Below, in pieces: positions 52,618-62,173 of a stretch of 64,000 nucleotides of DNA. Positions within the stretch are counted from its first letter, which is position 1. Each line of letters begins with the position of its first letter. The stretch lies in NCBI RefSeq assembly GCF_024585265.1, contig NZ_CP036533.1:7387001-7451000 (forward strand), in the 5' to 3' direction. The notes below the pieces were generated by a model. That model was not told the DNA's origin. It was given only the letters and a program-made list of their open reading frames with translations, and searched no databases. The stretch comes from Bradyrhizobium sp. WBAH42 (GTDB taxonomy: Bacteria; Pseudomonadota; Alphaproteobacteria; Rhizobiales; Xanthobacteraceae). A program made the translations under genes and the position numbers.

Positions 52618-55600
52618 ATGTCCGATCAAACAATCCTGTCTGCCAGCGGCTTCATCAACTCCATCGGCGTCAACACGCATGCCGGGTTCGGGTGGACCGG
52701 CTACAACAATCTCGCGCTGATGGTCGATGACCTCAAATATCTCGGCGTCACCCATCTCCGCGACGCGATGGGAACCAGCCCGGCTGCGCAACCGGTGGTC
52801 GAGGGCCTCGCCGCCGCCGGTTACAAGTTCGATTTCCTGGTTTCGTCCGCTTTGCCGCAGACGGGCACGGTCGGGCTGCAGAACTACATCGCCTCGCTGC
52901 AGAAATTCGCATCGAGCCATGCGGGCAGCATCAGCGCCATCGAGGGGCTCAACGAGGCCAATCACCAGCCCTTCAGCTACAATGGCAGCTCCAGCCTTTC
53001 GGCCGCGGCCCAGTTCCAGAGCGCGCTCTATCAGGCCGTCAATTCCAACGCCACGCTCGCCAGCATCCCCGTCTACAATCTGTCATTGGCCTACAACGAT
53101 CCACAGGGCTACAAGCAGCTCGGCGACATGTCGGGCTCGGTCGACTATGCCAACGCCCACGCCTATGTCAGCACCAGCCTGACCACCGACAGCTCCATCG
53201 CGGCAACGCTCAGCGCCGTCATGACCGCGGCACCGGGAAAACCCGTCGTCATCACCGAGACCGGCTATACCACGCAGGCCAACACCCAATATCTCGGCGT
53301 CAACGAGACGGTGCAGGCCAAATCGATCCTGAACACGCTGGTCGATGCCTACAAGGCCGGCGTCAGCGCGACTTATCTCTACGAGCTGTTCGACCGCGAC
53401 TCCTCGGCCGCCAACACCAACCCGGAAGCGAACTTCGGACTGTTCAATTCCGACGGCACGCCCAAGCTCGCCGCGACGGCGATTCACAATCTGACGACCA
53501 TTCTGGCCGACGACGGCAAAGGCGGCCTGCAGCCGACTGACCCACTGAACTACACCCTGAGCAACATGCCGGCCACCGGCAACAGCATGGTGCTCGGCAA
53601 GAGCAACGGCGCCTACGAGCTCGTCGTCTGGGCCGAGCCGAAGCTCTGGAACGACGCCACCGATACCGAGCTGTCCAATGCAGCCCAGACGGTCACGGTG
53701 AACCTCGGCGCCGTCCATCATACCGTGAAGGTGTACGACACGCTGACGGGAACCACCGCGATCGCCAGCTATACCGACGTCAGCTCTATCACGATCCCGG
53801 TCAGCGATCACCCGCTGATCATCGAGATCGACGCGCCTGCGACCACGCCGACGCCGCCGGACACGCGGACCAGCGTCACCGGCACGGCGGCCGAGATCGT
53901 CCCGCAACTGTCCGACCTCAGCAAGTCGACGGCGCTGCAGACCATCACACTGACCGACTCACACGTCCTGCCGGTCGCCTCGAAGGCGACCATGGACTAC
54001 ATCATCTCCCATTACAGCAGCGCCCTCTCCAAGATCCAGGGCGGGTACTCGTTCTCGGTGACGAATACGGCCGCGACCTGGAGCAGCACGAAGACCTACA
54101 ACGCCAGCGGAACGCTTGTGTCGAAGGCGGACACCGGCCTGAATTCGAACGGGCAGCCGACCTCGACCACCGTCGCCTACACCGACGGCTCCAAGGACCT
54201 GATCAGCTACACCTCGGGCGTGCAGACGAAATTCGTCCACATCGCCACCGACGGGACCCGGACCACCGACACCTACAACACGGCCGGCACGCTGCTGAGC
54301 GAAGTCGTGCAGAAGTCCGGCGGCTATTACTCCACCACGCTCTACACGAACGGCGTGAAGACCGCCGCCTACGTCAAGAATGCCGACGGCTCGCAGGACA
54401 ACTACACCTACGGCATCACCGGCAAGAGCTTCACCACGCAGGTGCAGCACCTCGATGCCTCCGGAAAGGTCACCTCGGTGACCCGCAGCCACGCCGACGG
54501 CACGCTGGACTCGACCCAGGTCTACAACAGCGACGGCAGCAGCGTGATCACCACCTACAGCGCCACCGGCGTCAAGTTGGTGCAGACCACCTATCATTCC
54601 GATCACAGCAAGGACGTCTGGACCTACAACATCAAGGGCCAGAACTACACGACCGAGCACGACGTCTATAGCTCGACCGGCTTCCTCACCAACCTGACGC
54701 GCTTGCACAGCGACGGCAGCCTCGCCTTCAAGCTGGTTCAGACGCCCGACGGCACCAAGACGACCGACTGGTACAATGCCGCCGGCACCCTCACCAGCGA
54801 GGTGGTGCAGAAAGCCGACGGCAGCATGTCGACCACGGTCTACAGCAACGGCGTCAAGACCAACACTTACGTCAAGAACGCCGACGGCAGCCAGGACAAT
54901 TACGCCTTCGGCATCACCGGCCAGAGCTACACCACGCTGATCCAGCACGTCGATCCCACGGGCAAGATCACGGAAGTGACCCGCAAGCATGCCGACGGCA
55001 CGCTCGACTATACGCAGGTCATCAACGCCGACGGCAGCAGCGTCGTCACCAATTACGATGCGGCGGGAACGCGTATCAAGGAAGCCGATCTCCACGCCGA
55101 CGGCAGCAAGGACGTCTTCCTCTTCAACATCAAAGGCCAGAGCTACACGACCGAGCACGACATCTACGATGCGAGCGGTTTCCTCACCACGCTGATCCGC
55201 AAGCACGCGGACGGCAGCATGGCGTTCAAGCTGGTGCAGAGCAGCGACGGGACCAAGACGACGGACTGGTACGACGCAAACGGCGTGCTCACCAGCGAGG
55301 TGCTGGAGAAGCCCAGCGGCTACAGCTCGACCACGGTCTATACCAACGGCGTGAAGACCGCGGCCTACATCACCAACGCCGACATGAGCCACGACAATTA
55401 CAGCTACAACATCACCGGCCAGACCTATACGACGCAGTATCAGCACCTCGATCCGGCCGGCCGGACGACGGAGGTGATCCGCTGGCATGCCGACAACTCG
55501 CTCGATTACACCCAGGTGGTGAACAGCGACGGCAGCAGCGTCGTCACCAACTACGATGCATCAGGCGTCAAGAAGACCGAGACCGACTATCACGCCGACG

Positions 55601-56526
55601 GATCCAAGGACGTGTTCCAGTTCAACGTCGTCGGCCAGAACTACACCAACGAGCACGACACCTACGATACGACCGGCTTCCTCACCAACATCGTGCGCAC
55701 CCACGCCGACAACAGCCTGGCCTTCAAGCTGGTGCAGAGCGCGGACGGCACCAAGACCTCGGACTGGTACGATGCCAACGGCGTCATCACCAGCGAGGTG
55801 ACGACCAAGAGCGACGGTTACAATTCCACGACGGTCTACACCGCCGGCGTGAAGACCGCCGCCTACATCAAGAATGCCGACGGCACATCGGACAACTGGA
55901 ACTACAACGTCACCGGGCAGTCCTACACCACCCAGCATCAGCACCTCGACGCCTCGGGCAAGCTGGTCGAGCTCACCCGGACCCACGCCGACGGCACGCT
56001 GGACTATACCCAGGTCATCCACAACGACGGCAGCAAGCTGACGGACATCTACAACAGTGCCGGCGTCAAGACCCAGGAGATCGCCAACAATGCCGACGGC
56101 ACGAAGGACGTGTTCCTGTTCAACTTCAACGGACAGACCGGAACGACGCAGCACGAGAACTACAACAGCGCCAGCGCATTGCAGTTCTTCGATCAGACCA
56201 AGACCGACGGCACCCACAACGTCACGGCGGTCGCTGCCGGCGTGACGATCCAGGGCGGGGCCGGCAACGACGTGTTCTCGGCCGCGCCGAGCTCGACCAC
56301 GATCGCCTACGATCACGGCCAGGACCAGGTTCTGAACTTCCAGGCCGGCGACGGCACGAGCCACGACGTGATCCAGATCTCGAAGCTCCTGGCCGCAGAC
56401 TACAGCCACTTGCAGATGACGCAGTCCGGCACGAACGCGGTCATCACGTTCTCGGCCAACGACACGATCCTGCTGAAGAACGTCTATGTCTCGAACCTGA
56501 CGAGCCACGATTTCCTGTTCGTCTGA
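52618..56526 (+). CDS. Clan-A glycoside hydrolase with 166-residue tandem super-repeats and RTX-like C-terminus
   Basis: This is a 1302-residue protein without signal peptide. Residues 1-395 form a glycosidase domain like that of the 48142 gene: acid/base Glu113 in IEGLNEANH, nucleophile Glu214 in VVITETGYTT, then a beta-sandwich part. A Thr/Pro linker (about 410-420) follows, then residues 527-1197 are Gly/Asp/Tyr-rich tandem repeats, and a C-terminal segment IQGGAGNDVFSA...DFLFV has one RTX-like nonapeptide and the hydrophobic terminus of type I secretion substrates. The repeats resemble YD-type motifs (YDANG, HADGS). It is probably exported by a type I system encoded elsewhere and acts on the polymer at the cell surface. 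Confidence 0.85.
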   Translation: MSDQTILSASGFINSIGVNTHAGFGWTGYNNLALMVDDLKYLGVTHLRDAMGTSPAAQPVVEGLAAAGYKFDFLVSSALPQTGTVGLQNYIASLQKFASSHAGSISAIEGLNEANHQPFSYNGSSSLSAAAQFQSALYQAVNSNATLASIPVYNLSLAYNDPQGYKQLGDMSGSVDYANAHAYVSTSLTTDSSIAATLSAVMTAAPGKPVVITETGYTTQANTQYLGVNETVQAKSILNTLVDAYKAGVSATYLYELFDRDSSAANTNPEANFGLFNSDGTPKLAATAIHNLTTILADDGKGGLQPTDPLNYTLSNMPATGNSMVLGKSNGAYELVVWAEPKLWNDATDTELSNAAQTVTVNLGAVHHTVKVYDTLTGTTAIASYTDVSSITIPVSDHPLIIEIDAPATTPTPPDTRTSVTGTAAEIVPQLSDLSKSTALQTITLTDSHVLPVASKATMDYIISHYSSALSKIQGGYSFSVTNTAATWSSTKTYNASGTLVSKADTGLNSNGQPTSTTVAYTDGSKDLISYTSGVQTKFVHIATDGTRTTDTYNTAGTLLSEVVQKSGGYYSTTLYTNGVKTAAYVKNADGSQDNYTYGITGKSFTTQVQHLDASGKVTSVTRSHADGTLDSTQVYNSDGSSVITTYSATGVKLVQTTYHSDHSKDVWTYNIKGQNYTTEHDVYSSTGFLTNLTRLHSDGSLAFKLVQTPDGTKTTDWYNAAGTLTSEVVQKADGSMSTTVYSNGVKTNTYVKNADGSQDNYAFGITGQSYTTLIQHVDPTGKITEVTRKHADGTLDYTQVINADGSSVVTNYDAAGTRIKEADLHADGSKDVFLFNIKGQSYTTEHDIYDASGFLTTLIRKHADGSMAFKLVQSSDGTKTTDWYDANGVLTSEVLEKPSGYSSTTVYTNGVKTAAYITNADMSHDNYSYNITGQTYTTQYQHLDPAGRTTEVIRWHADNSLDYTQVVNSDGSSVVTNYDASGVKKTETDYHADGSKDVFQFNVVGQNYTNEHDTYDTTGFLTNIVRTHADNSLAFKLVQSADGTKTSDWYDANGVITSEVTTKSDGYNSTTVYTAGVKTAAYIKNADGTSDNWNYNVTGQSYTTQHQHLDASGKLVELTRTHADGTLDYTQVIHNDGSKLTDIYNSAGVKTQEIANNADGTKDVFLFNFNGQTGTTQHENYNSASALQFFDQTKTDGTHNVTAVAAGVTIQGGAGNDVFSAAPSSTTIAYDHGQDQVLNFQAGDGTSHDVIQISKLLAADYSHLQMTQSGTNAVITFSANDTILLKNVYVSNLTSHDFLFV
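54196..56215. repeat. Coding tandem super-repeat, 498-bp period
   Basis: The codons for the motif SKD-V/L recur at 54196, 54613, 55111, 55609 and 56107. The last four are spaced exactly 498 bp (166 codons); the first interval is 417 bp because 27 codons are missing after the anchor. A partial unit follows 56107. Each unit contains two related halves of about 95 and 71 residues, both starting at D-x-x-x-x-N-x-x-G-Q-x-Y-T-T. Copies have diverged, so this is old duplication kept in frame. Confidence 0.9.
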
Positions 56527-56564
56527 GCTGGGCGCCATTTGCCCAAGCGGGCATCGACATCGCA

Positions 56565-56589
56565 GGGGCCGGGACCATGTTCCGGCCCC
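56565..56589 (+). terminator. Probable terminator after the repeat-containing hydrolase
   Basis: The 8-bp G/C stem GGGGCCGG / CCGGCCCC encloses a 9-nt loop, 38 bp after the stop, and is followed by CTGTTCGTTTG, a short T-containing tail. Confidence 0.5.
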
Positions 56590-56762
56590 CTGTTCGTTTG
56601 CAGGGCGCCTGCCTCAATGATGAGCAGAGAGCTGGCAGCCATCCGCTATTGGATGGGCCGCATGAATTCGGACGGATGGCCGCGACGGCGCCGCGCCCTG
56701 CGAACTTGCGTCACAATTCGTCTCTAGAAGACAGACGACCCGCGCAAGGACTCCGAGGCCCG

Positions 56763-57884
56763 ATGGAAGCCAGTGAAGCAAGACGTTTCGTCGTCCTCGA
56801 CTTTTATCGCTTCGTTGCCGCCCTCGGCGTCTTCATCTTTCATCTCAAGATGATCGACCCGGGCATCTCGCCGGCCTGGAACGGGTCCTTCGGCCTGTTC
56901 GTGGACATGTTCTTCATCCTGTCCGGCTTCGTGATCTCCTACTCCTACCCGTCCGACGCGCGTGGTGTCAGGGCCTATTCCCGGTTCATGATCCGGCGCA
57001 TCGCGCGGATCTATCCGCTGCACCTGTTGAGCCTGCTCGTCTTCGTGGTGCTGATCGGCGTCGGCCTCGAGCGCACGGCGCGATCAACCCCGCTGGACTT
57101 CCTCTACAACCTGCTGCTGCTCCAGGCCTGGGGCGTCACCAACCATCTCAGCTTCAACTCGCCGTCATGGTCGATCAGCGCGGAATTCTTCTGCTATCTG
57201 ATCTTTCCGCTCCTGATGCTGCTGGCGCGCAAGGTCCAGCCGGTCATGCTCGGCGTCATCGTGGCGGCGCTCTATCTGGTCCTTGCCCACGGCCATCTGC
57301 CGATCTGGCAGGAGCGATCGCAGATGTACGGCGCCAATTTCGACTACGGCATGCTGCGCGCCTTGCCGAGCTTCCTCAACGGCATCCTGCTCGCCATCCT
57401 GTTCCGAATGTCAGGGCCCTACCGGCACAAGCCGGTCGTGTTCGCCGGCATCGCAATGTTCGGGCTCTCCGTGCTCGTGCTCAACGTCTTCGCCAAGCCG
57501 GATCTGGCCATTCTGCTGTTCTCCTGTGCCATCCTGCTCACCGCGGTTGGCGAAAGCGCCTTCAAGGAATTTCCCGGCGCGCGGCTGCTCGGACGGCTCG
57601 GCAACACCTCATACGCGATCTACATGCTGCACGACGCCATCCTTATTGCCGTGTTCAAGCCGCTATGGACCTGGCTCGAGCTGCGCCCGGACCAGTTCGG
57701 CCTGTTCGCCCTGGCATGCTGCGTAGTCCTCACCGTCATCGCGGACCGTACCTACGCCTATTTCGAAAATCCTGCCCGGCGCCTGATCAATCGCTGGGCC
57801 GACATCGGCGTCGCGTCGCCGCGCGCGACTCAGGCAGCCGAACCGGCGCTGCGCTTCGACAATACCGAGCGGGCGGTCAACTGA
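56763..57884 (+). CDS. Membrane O-acyltransferase (acyltransferase 3 family)
   Basis: This 373-residue protein has about ten hydrophobic segments and acyltransferase-3 motifs: LDFYRFVAALGVFIFHLKM at the N-terminus (catalytic His in the first helix end), DMFFILSGFVISYSY, RRIARIYPLHLL and SPSWSISAEFFCYLIFP. Such proteins add acetyl or other acyl groups to sugars of exported polysaccharides. ATG 56763 is used; the preceding frame is not homologous. It is convergent with the pyruvyl transferase. Confidence 0.88.
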   Translation: MEASEARRFVVLDFYRFVAALGVFIFHLKMIDPGISPAWNGSFGLFVDMFFILSGFVISYSYPSDARGVRAYSRFMIRRIARIYPLHLLSLLVFVVLIGVGLERTARSTPLDFLYNLLLLQAWGVTNHLSFNSPSWSISAEFFCYLIFPLLMLLARKVQPVMLGVIVAALYLVLAHGHLPIWQERSQMYGANFDYGMLRALPSFLNGILLAILFRMSGPYRHKPVVFAGIAMFGLSVLVLNVFAKPDLAILLFSCAILLTAVGESAFKEFPGARLLGRLGNTSYAIYMLHDAILIAVFKPLWTWLELRPDQFGLFALACCVVLTVIADRTYAYFENPARRLINRWADIGVASPRATQAAEPALRFDNTERAVN

Positions 57885-57887
57885 CGC

Positions 57888-57932
57888 CTAAAGCGCGATG
57901 ACGATTGATCCTAATCGCATCGCGCTTTAGGA
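57888..57932. repeat. Palindromic repeat and probable bidirectional terminator (family E)
   Basis: CCTAAAGCGCGATG and CATCGCGCTTTAGG form a perfect 14-bp stem with a 17-nt loop. It fills nearly the whole 53-bp gap between two convergent stops (57884 and 57938), so it can end both transcripts. Confidence 0.8.
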
Positions 57933-57937
57933 GGCGT

Positions 57938-59299
57938 TCAGGCCACCTTGCCGTCGGCCTTCGCTGCCATCCGGATCGCGCTATCGCCGAGTAACGGTGC
58001 GATATTGGCACGCGACAGCTCCATGACATCAGGCAGCGCCTGGCGGACCTGGTCGCCGGCGGCCTCGTAGGCACCGATGAAGTGCTCCACAAACTGCTCG
58101 AAGCTGTCGCCGTTGAGGAACTGGGCCGGCGAGAGCAGCAGCTGCTCGCTGATGCCGAAATGCGCGAACAGGCCCTGGAACTTGTCCTGGTAGGTGATCG
58201 CGGCGACAGGCGTTCCCTGTCCGAGCGCCGCAATGGCGAGGTGCATGCGGCCGGTGATCACGCCGTCGACCAGCCCGACGACGGCCTTGATCTCGCCCGC
58301 CGACAGCGTCTGTTCGACATGGTGCACGTGCTCGCCGAGCGTGGGCTTGAGCCGGTCGGCCAGCGGCCGCAGGCAATTGTCGTCGGCGATCTCGGGGCGG
58401 TAGTCATGTGCAAGCAGCACCCAGCTTACATTGTGCTGCCGCGACAGCCGCTCCATGGCGCTCGCCGCGAGCTCAATCATCTTCCGCAGCTTGGCCGGCT
58501 CCGGCTTCTTGAACAGCATCGGGTGGATGTTGAAGACGAAGACCTTGCGACCCTGCGCGCGCTGTCGCGCGATCGTGGCCGCGATTGCCTTGACTGCGGC
58601 GGTGTCCGCTCGCGGCGTCAGCATGAACGCCGCGTCCGCCACGAGCCGGGCGCGCTTCCGGGCGAAGTCGTCGAAACGCCGGAGCGATATCGCATCGCGC
58701 AGATTGAGGACCACACCCGGATCGATCAGCCGGAACACCTCGCGCAGCGCCTTCGCGGGGCGGGAATTGAAGCTGAAGCCGAGCACGCTGACCTTGGCGC
58801 CGAACGCCGCCATCAGGTCGGCGACGAGCAGCATGCGCGCGGCATCCACCGGAGAATAATAGCCGTCGAGCACGTCGGCGCCCAGGATGACGCCGAAATC
58901 GGGACGGATGATCGAGAGCTCCTGCGCGACCGTCTCATAGGAAAACGGCTGCTTCCAGAGCTCGAGCGGCTTGAAGCCCATGACGCGGACGTCGGCGCTG
59001 GCCGCCGCGGTGGCGGTGACGATGTAGATCTCGAGATCCGGATAGGCCCGCTTCATCTCTCCGGCGGCCGCCTCGATCATGGCCTCGTCGCCGCGCGACT
59101 GATGAATGCTCCAGGGATCGGAGGGCAGCACCAGCAGACGGCGCGGATTGTTGCGCGGTGCGGCGTTGATGCCGACATCCTTCCGGGCGATCTGCCATCT
59201 GCGCAATTCGAGGAGATCGACCGCGAAGGGCGTGTTCTTCGCGCTGTTGAGCCAGCCTCGAAGCTGCCTGCGCACGGGTACGGGGATCAATTGCTTCAC
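57938..59299 (-). CDS. Polysaccharide pyruvyl transferase family protein
   Basis: The 453-residue protein has the pyruvyl transferase pattern: SRGDEAMIEAAAGEMKRAYPDLEIYIVTATAA, then GADVLDGYYSP, and the conserved VDGVITGRMHLAIAALGQGTPVAAITYQDKF. Members add a pyruvate ketal to sugars of exopolysaccharides using phosphoenolpyruvate. GTG 59299 has GAGGAGG 6 nt upstream; a longer frame to 59332 lacks this. It is the second gene of a minus-strand pair, 19 bp after the flippase stop at 59319. Confidence 0.85.
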   Translation of the reverse strand: MKQLIPVPVRRQLRGWLNSAKNTPFAVDLLELRRWQIARKDVGINAAPRNNPRRLLVLPSDPWSIHQSRGDEAMIEAAAGEMKRAYPDLEIYIVTATAAASADVRVMGFKPLELWKQPFSYETVAQELSIIRPDFGVILGADVLDGYYSPVDAARMLLVADLMAAFGAKVSVLGFSFNSRPAKALREVFRLIDPGVVLNLRDAISLRRFDDFARKRARLVADAAFMLTPRADTAAVKAIAATIARQRAQGRKVFVFNIHPMLFKKPEPAKLRKMIELAASAMERLSRQHNVSWVLLAHDYRPEIADDNCLRPLADRLKPTLGEHVHHVEQTLSAGEIKAVVGLVDGVITGRMHLAIAALGQGTPVAAITYQDKFQGLFAHFGISEQLLLSPAQFLNGDSFEQFVEHFIGAYEAAGDQVRQALPDVMELSRANIAPLLGDSAIRMAAKADGKVA

Positions 59300-59318
59300 G
59301 TGGTCCTCCTCGTCTTCC

Positions 59319-60773
59319 TCAGGCGGTCGCACCGCGCTTCACGACGAAATCGATCAGGGAGAAGAGCTGCTTCCGCCAGAACAGCAGAATGCTCATCAGA
59401 TAGGTCGCGCCGAAACATGACGACAGCAACCCCATCCGCAAATACGGGTTGATGTCCGGCGTCGCCGCGCGGCACAGCACGACCGCGCCATAGGCGAGGA
59501 CGATGGCGCACAGGCAGCCCGCAATCGGACGCAGGAACTGGCTCCAGCTCAGGCCCAAGAGCCGGAGCGCCAGCGCGAAAGTCACGGGGGTCACCACGAG
59601 CTGCGCGAAGGCGAAGATCGTCGCCAGCTGGCCGATGTCGCGCGAGGGCAGCAGGAACATCGCAGGCACGACCGTGCAGAACTTGATGATGTTCAGCGCA
59701 AAGACGTAGTTCGGCTTGCCCAGCGCGCCGAAATAGGCGCTGTTGACGAACTGCACCGTCTGGATCGCGCCGACCAGCATCAGCGGCCGCATCACCGCTT
59801 CACTGCCGCTCCACTTCGCGCCGAACAGCAGCAGGGACACTTCCGGCGCGATCGCCGCAAGCAGCACGAAGATGGGCGATCCGACCAGCGCGCCGAGACT
59901 GACGCTGCGCAGGTAGGCCCCGGCAATCCGGTCGCGCTCATGCGCGATCTTGGACAGCGCGCTGAGCGCGACGTCCATGACCGCCTGGGTGAGCAGCTGC
60001 ATCAGGATGATGTAGACCCGCGCACCGACCGTGTAGATGCCGAGGGCGGCGACGCCATAGAGCGACAGGATGATCATGTCGATGGTGCGAACGATGGCGA
60101 AATCCAGCAGCCGGTTCAGCACGACATGGACGCTATAGCCGGAGAGCTCGCGGAAGCTTCTGGCATCGTAGCCGCGCATCGGCAGCCAACGCGGCTGGCT
60201 CCAGAGCCACAGGCCGCTGACCGCGCTCTGAACCACCACCTGGATCACCAGGCTGAGCGCACCGAACCCGGCATAGGCGCAGGCAATTCCCACGACGCCG
60301 GAGATGGCGGTCGCCACCATGGTCCTGACCGCGAGCACGCGAAAATCCATCTGGCGCTTGTAGAGCGCCTCCTGGAACAGGGTCGCGGTGCCGATCGGAA
60401 GCGAGAGACTCGCGGCGGTGAGCAGCGGCGCGAGCCCCTTCACGTCGAACCAGCGCTCGATATCCGTCGCCAGGACAGCAATCAGAACCGCAAGGATCGT
60501 CGACGCTGCAAATGAGCAGAAGAACGGCAGCGTCACATCGGCAGGTTCGAGCGTTCGCCGCTGGATCAACGCATCACCGAAGCCGAATTCGGCGACCGAG
60601 CTCAAGAGCAGCAGGATGAAGGCGACGAGCGCGGCAACGCCGAAATCCGCGGGATTGAGCAGCCGGGCCAGCACCAGGAACAGCACGAAGGACAGCGCCC
60701 GGCCGCCCCAATTCTGGGCAAGCGACCAGAACAAGGCAATTACGACCTGATGCTGTTTGCCCGTGACGTTCAT
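59319..60773 (-). CDS. Polysaccharide flippase (MOP superfamily, Wzx/RfbX-like)
   Basis: The 484-residue protein has about 14 hydrophobic helices and the lipopolysaccharide-flippase N-terminus WSLAQNWGGRALSFVLFLVLARLLNPADFGVAALVAFI, followed by FGFGDALIQR. ATG 60773 is used; the longer frame to 60911 lacks similarity. It would export a lipid-linked glycan. With the flippase at 50760 this makes two in the cluster, perhaps for two glycans or for one assembled in two stages. Pyruvyl transferase follows 19 bp later. Confidence 0.88.
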   Translation of the reverse strand: MNVTGKQHQVVIALFWSLAQNWGGRALSFVLFLVLARLLNPADFGVAALVAFILLLLSSVAEFGFGDALIQRRTLEPADVTLPFFCSFAASTILAVLIAVLATDIERWFDVKGLAPLLTAASLSLPIGTATLFQEALYKRQMDFRVLAVRTMVATAISGVVGIACAYAGFGALSLVIQVVVQSAVSGLWLWSQPRWLPMRGYDARSFRELSGYSVHVVLNRLLDFAIVRTIDMIILSLYGVAALGIYTVGARVYIILMQLLTQAVMDVALSALSKIAHERDRIAGAYLRSVSLGALVGSPIFVLLAAIAPEVSLLLFGAKWSGSEAVMRPLMLVGAIQTVQFVNSAYFGALGKPNYVFALNIIKFCTVVPAMFLLPSRDIGQLATIFAFAQLVVTPVTFALALRLLGLSWSQFLRPIAGCLCAIVLAYGAVVLCRAATPDINPYLRMGLLSSCFGATYLMSILLFWRKQLFSLIDFVVKRGATA

Positions 60774-61000
60774 CAACAATTCGACCCAATTCCGACAGAT
60801 CCAACCACAATCGTAAGCTAGACGCGTGGCATGCGATGCTGCCGCGACGTCACCATCTCCGATCACGGCGGAGCACTGAATGCTCGCGACAATACGACGG
60901 AGTGATGGCAATCAGATGAGTGCCGTCACGATTCCGATTTAGAGTGGAAGTGAGTTCAAATCGTGGACTACACTCCGATCAACTTTGCGAGTGATGCAAA

Positions 61001-62158
61001 ATGGATGCCTTGATGAACCCGCCCGCCCAGCGTTCTCTCCGCAGCTCCAGGCGCTTGCGTGTGGCCATCTACGCACCGCATTTTGCGGAATATTCCTACC
61101 GTCTCGCGTCGGGATTGGCCCGCCATTGCGACGTCCGGCTGGTGCTCAACCGCAAAGACGCCAATCAGCAATGGGAACTGGCCGATATCGCCGTGACGGC
61201 TCCGTTCGAGACGAGAATTCGTGACTTGAGCCTGCGGCGCGGCGGCGCGATCGGCATCCCGGCCTCGTTCCTGGACATAATTTCGTTTCGCCCCGACGTG
61301 ATTCATTGTCACGAAGTTCCGGAGATCTACACGTCCAAGCTGATCCAGTTTCTCCGTCCGCTCGGCATTCCCTTGGTGTTGACCGTTCACGATGCGATCC
61401 CGCATTCGGAAGGCGGCTCCGGTACGTCGCCGCGCGAAGATGCATGGCGGGGTCGCATGCGCGCGGTAGCATCGGTCGTCACCACGCATGGCGAGAGCTG
61501 CATCGCCGATTTTCGCAGCGCCTCGCCCGACTTCAAGGGCGAAATCGTCTCCAGCATGCACGGCGTGCTCATGGTCCCGCCGGCCGGAGGTGCGGTCACC
61601 GCGCCTGAGGCTGCACGCATCCTGTTTTTTGGGCGGATGTGGGCCTACAAAGGTCTCGACGTCTTCATCGATGCGATCGACATGTTGGCCAAGCGCGGTG
61701 TGGCTCATGAAGCGATCGTCGCCGGCCGCGGCCCCGAGATGACACGGCTCGGCGCGCGAATGGAGGCGATGCCGACGGTCAAGACCATCAACGCCTATAT
61801 CTCGCCCGCGGATACCGGCCGACTGTTTCAATCCGCCACCGTGGTTGCCCTGCCCTATAAGGACGCATCGCAGAGCGGCGTGCTTGCATCGGCCTATGGC
61901 AATTCCCGGCCAGTCGTTGCCAGCGCCACCGGCGGCATTCCCGACGTCGTGACGGATGGCGTCAACGGGCTGCTGGTTCCGCCCGGCGATGCCCCGGCTT
62001 TGGCCGACGCACTCGAACGCGTGCTGACCTCCAAGCCGCTGGCCGCGACGTTAACCGAAGGCGCACGGCAGACCGCCGCCGGCCTTCTCAATTGGGATCG
62101 CATCGCCGAGCAGCTCCTTGGATCGTATCACCGGCTCGCCGGTCGCACCGTGAGTTGA
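61001..62158 (+). CDS. GT4-like glycosyltransferase with degenerate donor motif
   Basis: This 385-residue GT-B protein has RLRVAIYAPHFAEYSYRLASGLARH, HCHEVPEIYTSKLIQFLRPLGIPLVLTVHD, ARILFFGRMWAYKGLDVFIDAIDML and SGVLASAYGNSRPVVASATGG. The usual EX7E pair before this segment reads DASQSGVLA here, so the first Glu is replaced by Asp and the second is absent. Otherwise it is a full-length GT4. It is divergent from the flippase across 227 bp and convergent with the acyltransferase. Probably another repeat-unit transferase. Confidence 0.85.
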   Translation: MDALMNPPAQRSLRSSRRLRVAIYAPHFAEYSYRLASGLARHCDVRLVLNRKDANQQWELADIAVTAPFETRIRDLSLRRGGAIGIPASFLDIISFRPDVIHCHEVPEIYTSKLIQFLRPLGIPLVLTVHDAIPHSEGGSGTSPREDAWRGRMRAVASVVTTHGESCIADFRSASPDFKGEIVSSMHGVLMVPPAGGAVTAPEAARILFFGRMWAYKGLDVFIDAIDMLAKRGVAHEAIVAGRGPEMTRLGARMEAMPTVKTINAYISPADTGRLFQSATVVALPYKDASQSGVLASAYGNSRPVVASATGGIPDVVTDGVNGLLVPPGDAPALADALERVLTSKPLAATLTEGARQTAAGLLNWDRIAEQLLGSYHRLAGRTVS

Positions 62159-62173
62159 GCGCGAGCGGCGCCC

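Noticed and set aside
53959..55488. 509-codon minus-strand frame with repeated Val/Gly/Asp pattern
   Set aside because: Its apparent repeats are the reverse reading of the hydrolase's coding repeats; no independent start site or domain is visible.
54196..56215. Possible CRISPR or satellite array
   Set aside because: The period is 498 bp, in frame, with diverged copies and no spacers. It is protein-coding repetition.
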